From Folioceros fuciformis (lineage: Eukaryota; Anthocerotophyta; Anthocerotopsida; Anthocerotales), in NCBI GenBank assembly GCA_049999805.1, contig JBNGIO010006108.1:56685-80032 (forward strand): a DNA stretch of 23,348 nucleotides. The letters run 5' to 3'. The translations under genes were made by a program, and so were the position numbers. The notes under the pieces are model-generated. The model saw only the letters and a list, made by a program, of their open reading frames with translations. It was not told the DNA's origin and did not search any database. This document shows, piece by piece, positions 19,247-23,348 of this stretch (its first letter is position 1; the number at the start of each line of letters is the position of its first letter).

Positions 19247-19441
19247 TTCAGGACGACGGGAACTCAAATTAGTTCCCCTCGTCCCCTGGTGGCCCGGTCG
19301 CGGATTGGCACGGATACGAGAGAGAGGGGCAGGGGAGAGGAAGGCCATGCTCATGGCATGGCATGTCGGTTCGTTAGGTCATACCCTGGCAAACCGATAT
19401 TTAGGCCTAGCCGTTTTCGCACACCTGCTGGGGTAATTTAC
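19247..19441. repeat. Right terminal inverted repeat of the MULE
   Basis: It is the reverse-complement partner of the left arm, without the 63-bp duplication. Most differences from the left arm are single substitutions. Confidence 0.85.
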
Positions 19442-19786
19442 TATGTGGTTTTGTGCATTCTTTGGGCAGGTTGTGGACGCCTTTGTATCATAGAGGTAGG
19501 CTGTTGTGGACACCCACATCGATACTAAGCATTTATTGTTTATAATGTTTAACTTTTTATCTTTTTTTCATATTTTATCAAAATTCTTGAAGTAACTCTT
19601 TTCACTTTTTATTGGTATTTTTGAAGTAAATTTTACCTTTTCACTTTTTATTGGAACCACTATGTAGTGGATACATACAATACCTACATTCAAACATCAT
19701 ATGATCCTTGGGGGACATCCATGAACAATATTAAATAGTGTCACCATCACAAGAAACCTCATATTTCCAATGCATCCCTTATCACA
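19442..19786. other. AT-rich spacer
   Basis: Between the MULE and the minisatellite. 19545-19650 is poly-T/A-rich, with two imperfect copies of CTTTTCACTTTTTATTGG. No gene is seen. Confidence 0.6.
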
Positions 19787-20292
19787 ACTTGATATTGCAC
19801 AACCGCATCCCTTATCACCACTTGATATTGCACNNNNNNNNNNACTTGATATTGCACAACCGCATCCCTTATCACCACTTGATATTGCACAACCGCATCC
19901 CTTATCACCACTTGATATTGCACAACCGCATCCCTTATCACCACTTGCTATTGCACAACAGCATCCCTTCACCGTTTGATATTGCACAACCGCATCCCTT
20001 ATCACCACTTGCTATTGCACAACAGCATCCCTTCACCACTTGATATTGCACAACCGCATTCCTTATCACCACTTGATATTGCACAACCGCATCCCTTATC
20101 ACCACTTGATATTGCACAACCGCATCCCTTATCACTTCTTGATATTGCACAACCGCATCCTTTATCACCACTTGATATTGCACAATCGCATCCCTTATCA
20201 CCACTTGATATTGCACAACCGCATCCCTTATCACCACTTGATATTGCACAACCGCATCCCTTATCACCACTTGATATTGCACAACCACATCA
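19787..20292. repeat. 33-bp minisatellite array
   Basis: About 15 contiguous copies of a 33-bp unit beginning ACTTGATATTGCACAACCGC and continuing ATCCCTTATCACC. Most copies are identical or differ at one base. Two variant units (19943-19973 and 20007-20037) are 31 bp, share the changes GCTATT and AACAGC, and lack TA. Because 33 is a multiple of three, every frame stays open for several units, producing long but artificial reading frames on both strands. Confidence 0.92.
19834..19843. other. Assembly gap of ten N inside the minisatellite
   Basis: The ten N interrupt a unit after GATATTGCAC. Flanking sequence is the same repeat on both sides, so the true copy number is unknown and the gap length is probably nominal. 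Confidence 0.95.
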
Positions 20293-21610
20293 ATGTTAGG
20301 AATAGTGAACGTCTACAAGTTAGCCTTCATATCGATGTTTGCCAATACACATTGCTCTTCTCTTGACCTTTTCATGTATGCACTTCCAAGATGAAAGCTT
20401 GAAAATCTTCATGTAAACATTTTAGGCCTTATATATCCTTCACTTGCTACATACATCAATAGAGCCCATATTGTTAGTATATTCTCCAAGTGATGTGCAA
20501 TGCCAACTTTTTGTCGCCTACAAGCTTATCGTTGCCTCAAATGCCATCTAGAACCTCGTCACAACTTTATTTGTCCACTACATAAGATAGTGTTACTGCA
20601 CCTCCTCAAACAAATCACAGACCATATGCTTAGCTATGATGACTTGGATAACATGAAGCTTTTATTAAGGGCTATCTTCTAAGGTCGATGAAACGAGTTA
20701 AGATTTTCTCTTTTCGCTAAAATAAGCATATTTGCTACCCTAACTCTCCATGCGGAACACCTTAGAAACTACTTGAATAGGGCTTGCTCTATATGTTTGG
20801 GGGCTTTCCATACTTGGTAGAGAGCCTTTACATTGCTTGACAGGTTAAGCATACATGTAGCTCAATGTCTTGTGGGAAAGTGGTGCATTGCTAATCATAG
20901 TGTGGTGTAGGATATTCTTTTTTCCTAGGCTAAGGATGATGGCTTTATATCCTATAAGGAGTGCTCTTACACCTTGCTCAACATAGTTTCTCTTCAGGTT
21001 GACATCTTCTTCATTAGGGAGATGAGGTTTTAGTTGTTGATGTGGTGGTAACAAACCCAGATACGAGACTATTTTGCAAGCATGTCCTCCTCAACCCTCC
21101 AAGTTGTATGGCCAAGGGGAGGCCCTACACAAGGCTACTTGTGCAAGCATGTTCTTATCAACCCTTCAAGTTGGGTGGTAGAGGGGTGTGCATCAATATT
21201 GGCCAAGATCTAGAATACACACCCATGCAAGCCAGCCATACCTTCATTCCCCTTGCTATTGAGACTTATGTAGTATGAAGCAAGGTTTCTCCAAGTTTTG
21301 TAAGACTTGTGCTAAGGCTCACAACATGAGGAAGAATGGAGTTTGTCTCCCTTTAATTCAAATTGTGACCTTCTTTGATGGTGAGTGTGCATTGCTGTTT
21401 GCATGGTGTTGGCAAAATGATTCATTCATAAAGTGTAGGAGAGGTAGCATCACTCTGGTGGTAGGTAAACCCTTTCGACTCCCAAATCATGATATATTAG
21501 ATGCAATTGGTAGCTTCATATATGGTGGCCTTGGGAGCTAGTGTTCTTGAGTTAAGTTGCTTTTGTGGTTTTATTTCCTCTTTCTTAAGGGAGACACAAA
21601 GAGCGTGACG
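20293..21610. other. AT-rich intergenic stretch with an imperfect duplication
   Basis: No convincing gene or element. 21071-21108 and 21140-21177 are diverged direct copies (TGCAAGCATGTcCT and TCAACCCTcCAAGTTG types). Short open frames here lack family motifs, acceptable splice structure or repeat termini. Confidence 0.5.
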
Positions 21611-23103
21611 TGTCAGCTAGTGCGGTTCAAAAGTTGGGGATGTGTGGCCATCCCACCAAAGCGACTTAAAAATGTGGAGCTAAAATGTACTGGTGTATGG
21701 CCATAATTCACTCCGAGGAAGAGGGGGAGGACCAGACATGATATCTGACATGAATTATGCAGGCAAATTTCATCCCCGGCACATGGAAAACTGGCAAGTT
21801 TCATCCTTCTGACTGGTGTTCGGAGTTCGGCTTTTTCGTGGGCTTTTCTTTTCCTCCTTCCGTACAATGCAGCAACATGCACACGTACTTCCTTCCTTAC
21901 TCTTCCGAGAAAAGGAGGAAGACGTGCTAAGTTTGTTGTTTATGTTACGGGAGCAGGTGATATGAACAGTGTGCGGCATCCCACGATCGCAGCAGCCGTC
22001 CACCAAACAAATCCATTTATCTTCTTTCCCCTTTACCTTACCTACACATGTGTTGCCATGGCTGTCCACAAATAGGCTGGCTGTGAAATGATCATGTATG
22101 GCAGAAAAAAGGCCGTGCGCCCACCTGGGCCCGGGCAGGTTGGAGCCTAAGATATCCGGGCACTGACTGACAGCCGAGCCAATTATGCAAGCCAGTTTGC
22201 AGGCCTGGCCTGGCCAGCCCAGGCCAGGCCAGGCAGGATTTCTAGTGGGTGGGATAGTTGGCACTGGCAAAGCGCAGGCATAGAACTCTTTCCGATTGAT
22301 TCGTTCCATTCCCTGTGAGAGACGGCCAGTTGTGGGCCCCCAGTTGGCAACAACGGGCCCAAACTGGGCTCCACCCTTCTTCGCATTCAGTGCTGTGTTG
22401 CAGTGCAGTGTGTCTACATCTGGACGCCGCGTACACATGTACATTCATCGCCGTTACAGTTCCGTTCAGCTTTTGGCAACCCACACACGAGCGATACCTC
22501 TGTGAGCAGCTGCTATCACTGTCCGCTTCCGGGGACAAGACCCAAAAGGCAACCAACATGACAATTCACATATATCGGTGCTACTTCGAGGAGGAGAGAG
22601 GGAACAAAAATGGAAGCATCTGCGCTGCATTATGGGGAATTACAATACTATCACCTGTGGAATGCGGCTAAGCAGGTGATCTGTCTCGCACCGCAGTGGC
22701 ACTCATGACAACTAAGTCTCTAACTATTCCGGACAAAGGCCACATCCACAGCCCGTGCTATCACACAAGCCCACAGGCTCATCTTCCTACGTTTGCAGAG
22801 TGTGAGATGCGAACACATCCGATCTAACACTACAGAGCCAAGAGAAGGGAAGGGAGGAAATACACAAGCTAACAAATTTAAGGGCACTGCAAAATTCGAC
22901 AGCTCTATGGCACAAGGGAATGAGAAAAAATGTTCTGTCAAATCCATGGTCGCTGAGCACTACGACAGGAGGCTCCGCAACACCAATGCCCATGAATGAA
23001 TGTAGTCGGGCAACAGCCACACCGTCCACCTCGCCTCTCCTTCAGGTCGCAGATGAGGCCTCTATGATATAACACAGTCGAAAAACCACCCGTCCTGCCT
23101 GAC
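21611..23103. other. Intergenic stretch with no recognised gene
   Basis: A 224-codon minus-strand frame at 21770-22444 has irregular composition and no motif, and I treat it as chance. The stretch below 23103 is probably the 3' untranslated region of the gene that ends at 23104. A GC-rich hairpin is listed separately. Confidence 0.5.
22203..22234. repeat. Perfect 13-bp GC-rich inverted repeat
   Basis: Arms GCCTGGCCTGGCC (22203-22215) and GGCCAGGCCAGGC (22222-22234) enclose the 6-base loop AGCCCA. Each arm is itself built from a repeated CCTGG/CCAGG core, so slippage may have created it. Confidence 0.8.
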
Positions 23104-23348
23104 CTACAGCAGCAGGAGCCCCGAGGCCACGAGAGTGGCAGACACGACACCCGCCACACTGACAACCAGGCCAGCCGCAGCATTGCCGGCCGGAGTCTGA
23201 GGAGGGGGGGCGGCAGACGGTCCCCTGGATGGAGTAGGGGACTTGGAGGGAGAGGTAGGCGGAGTGCTGGATGGCGTGGGGGCCCTGCCTGGAGTGGGAG
23301 TAGGCGGCAAGATAGGTGGCGCAGGCACAGGGGTGGTCGGGGCAACGG
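23104..23348 (-). CDS. GPI-anchored arabinogalactan-type protein, C-terminal part
   Basis: The gene runs off the right edge; 80 C-terminal codons and a TAG stop are visible. The sequence is dominated by Pro with Thr/Ser/Ala (PTPTPGRAPTPSSTPPTSP, then SKSPTPSRGPSAAPPPQTP), the AP/TP/SP pattern that directs hydroxyproline O-glycosylation in arabinogalactan proteins. It then shows a small-residue site (AGNAAAG), a likely GPI attachment position, and a C-terminal hydrophobic segment (LVVSVAGVVSATLVASGLLLL) ending at the stop, the classic GPI signal. The product should be at the outer plasma membrane. Whether the missing N-terminal part is a lipid-transfer, fasciclin, early-nodulin-like or classical AGP domain cannot be told from here. 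Confidence 0.8.
   Translation of the reverse strand, partial: VAPTTPVPAPPILPPTPTPGRAPTPSSTPPTSPSKSPTPSRGPSAAPPPQTPAGNAAAGLVVSVAGVVSATLVASGLLLL

Larger units (their letters stand above)
16095..19441 (+). mobile_element. Mutator-like (MULE) transposon, complete but inactivated
   Basis: About 3.35 kb, bounded by long terminal inverted repeats: left 16095-16353, right 19247-19441. Removing a 63-bp internal duplication from the left arm leaves 196 bp against 195 bp on the right. Between them lies a decayed MULE transposase relic reading on the plus strand. Arm ends are approximate (GTAATTTA on the left, GTAAATTA when the right arm is read inward). No convincing 8-10 bp target-site duplication was seen by eye, so the exact borders may shift by several bases, or the duplication has decayed. 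Confidence 0.85.

Noticed and set aside
16095-19441. A target-site duplication of the MULE
   Set aside because: Flanks at the estimated borders share no clear 8-10 bp word; either it has decayed or the borders are slightly off.
19787-20292. CRISPR-like array
   Set aside because: Units are contiguous with no unique spacers, and the rest of the window is eukaryotic.
19697-20366. Long reading frames on both strands with an 11-residue period
   Set aside because: They are forced by the 33-bp repeat length and have no start or splice context; the same DNA reads open in several frames, so it is not a repetitive protein.
21770-22444. A 224-codon minus-strand gene
   Set aside because: Irregular composition, no motif, and it runs through a GC-rich palindrome; it looks like chance.

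Overview
The window looks like nuclear DNA from a streptophyte (land plant or close algal relative). It carries a P-type pentatricopeptide-repeat protein, a plant-type SEN1/UPF1-like helicase, a 15-exon folylpolyglutamate synthase, an arabinogalactan-type GPI-anchored protein tail and a Mutator-like (MULE) transposon. Introns are canonical GT-AG and short (about 60-200 bp), as in compact genomes such as Selaginella, but I cannot fix the species. Exon models were built by eye from splice consensus, frame continuity across junctions and remembered family motifs; no search was run.

Layout. 1-2.2 kb: coding-looking exons of an unidentified minus-strand gene. 2.26-7.54 kb: a ten-exon SF1 helicase gene on the minus strand, with a possible SUMO-interacting motif at its N terminus and an apparent one-base frame break near its C terminus. 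7.5-8.8 kb: no firm gene. 8.77-9.01 kb: a small His/Cys-rich probable membrane protein (minus). 9.53-11.35 kb: an intronless PPR gene (minus). 11.41-12.22 kb: a two-exon, probably plastid-targeted DUF427 protein (plus), head-to-head with the PPR gene with only 64 bp between start codons. 12.51-15.52 kb: folylpolyglutamate synthase (minus), convergent with DUF427. 15.7-15.95 kb: a hairpin and a telo-box with a short ORF, upstream of FPGS.

16.1-19.44 kb is a complete but dead MULE. Its terminal inverted repeats are about 195 bp; the left one is lengthened by a 63-bp tandem duplication. The transposase relic carries six in-frame TAG codons, an 86-bp frameshifting duplication, a SWIM zinc finger and a basic C-terminal motif. 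19.79-20.29 kb is a 33-bp minisatellite containing a 10-N assembly gap. 20.3-23.1 kb has no convincing gene. The window ends inside the C-terminal part of a GPI-anchored, Pro-rich arabinogalactan-type protein (minus).

The genes do not form a pathway. The main biological points are the tight PPR/DUF427 divergent pair, the helicase architecture, the unusual His/Cys mini-protein and the decay pattern of the MULE.
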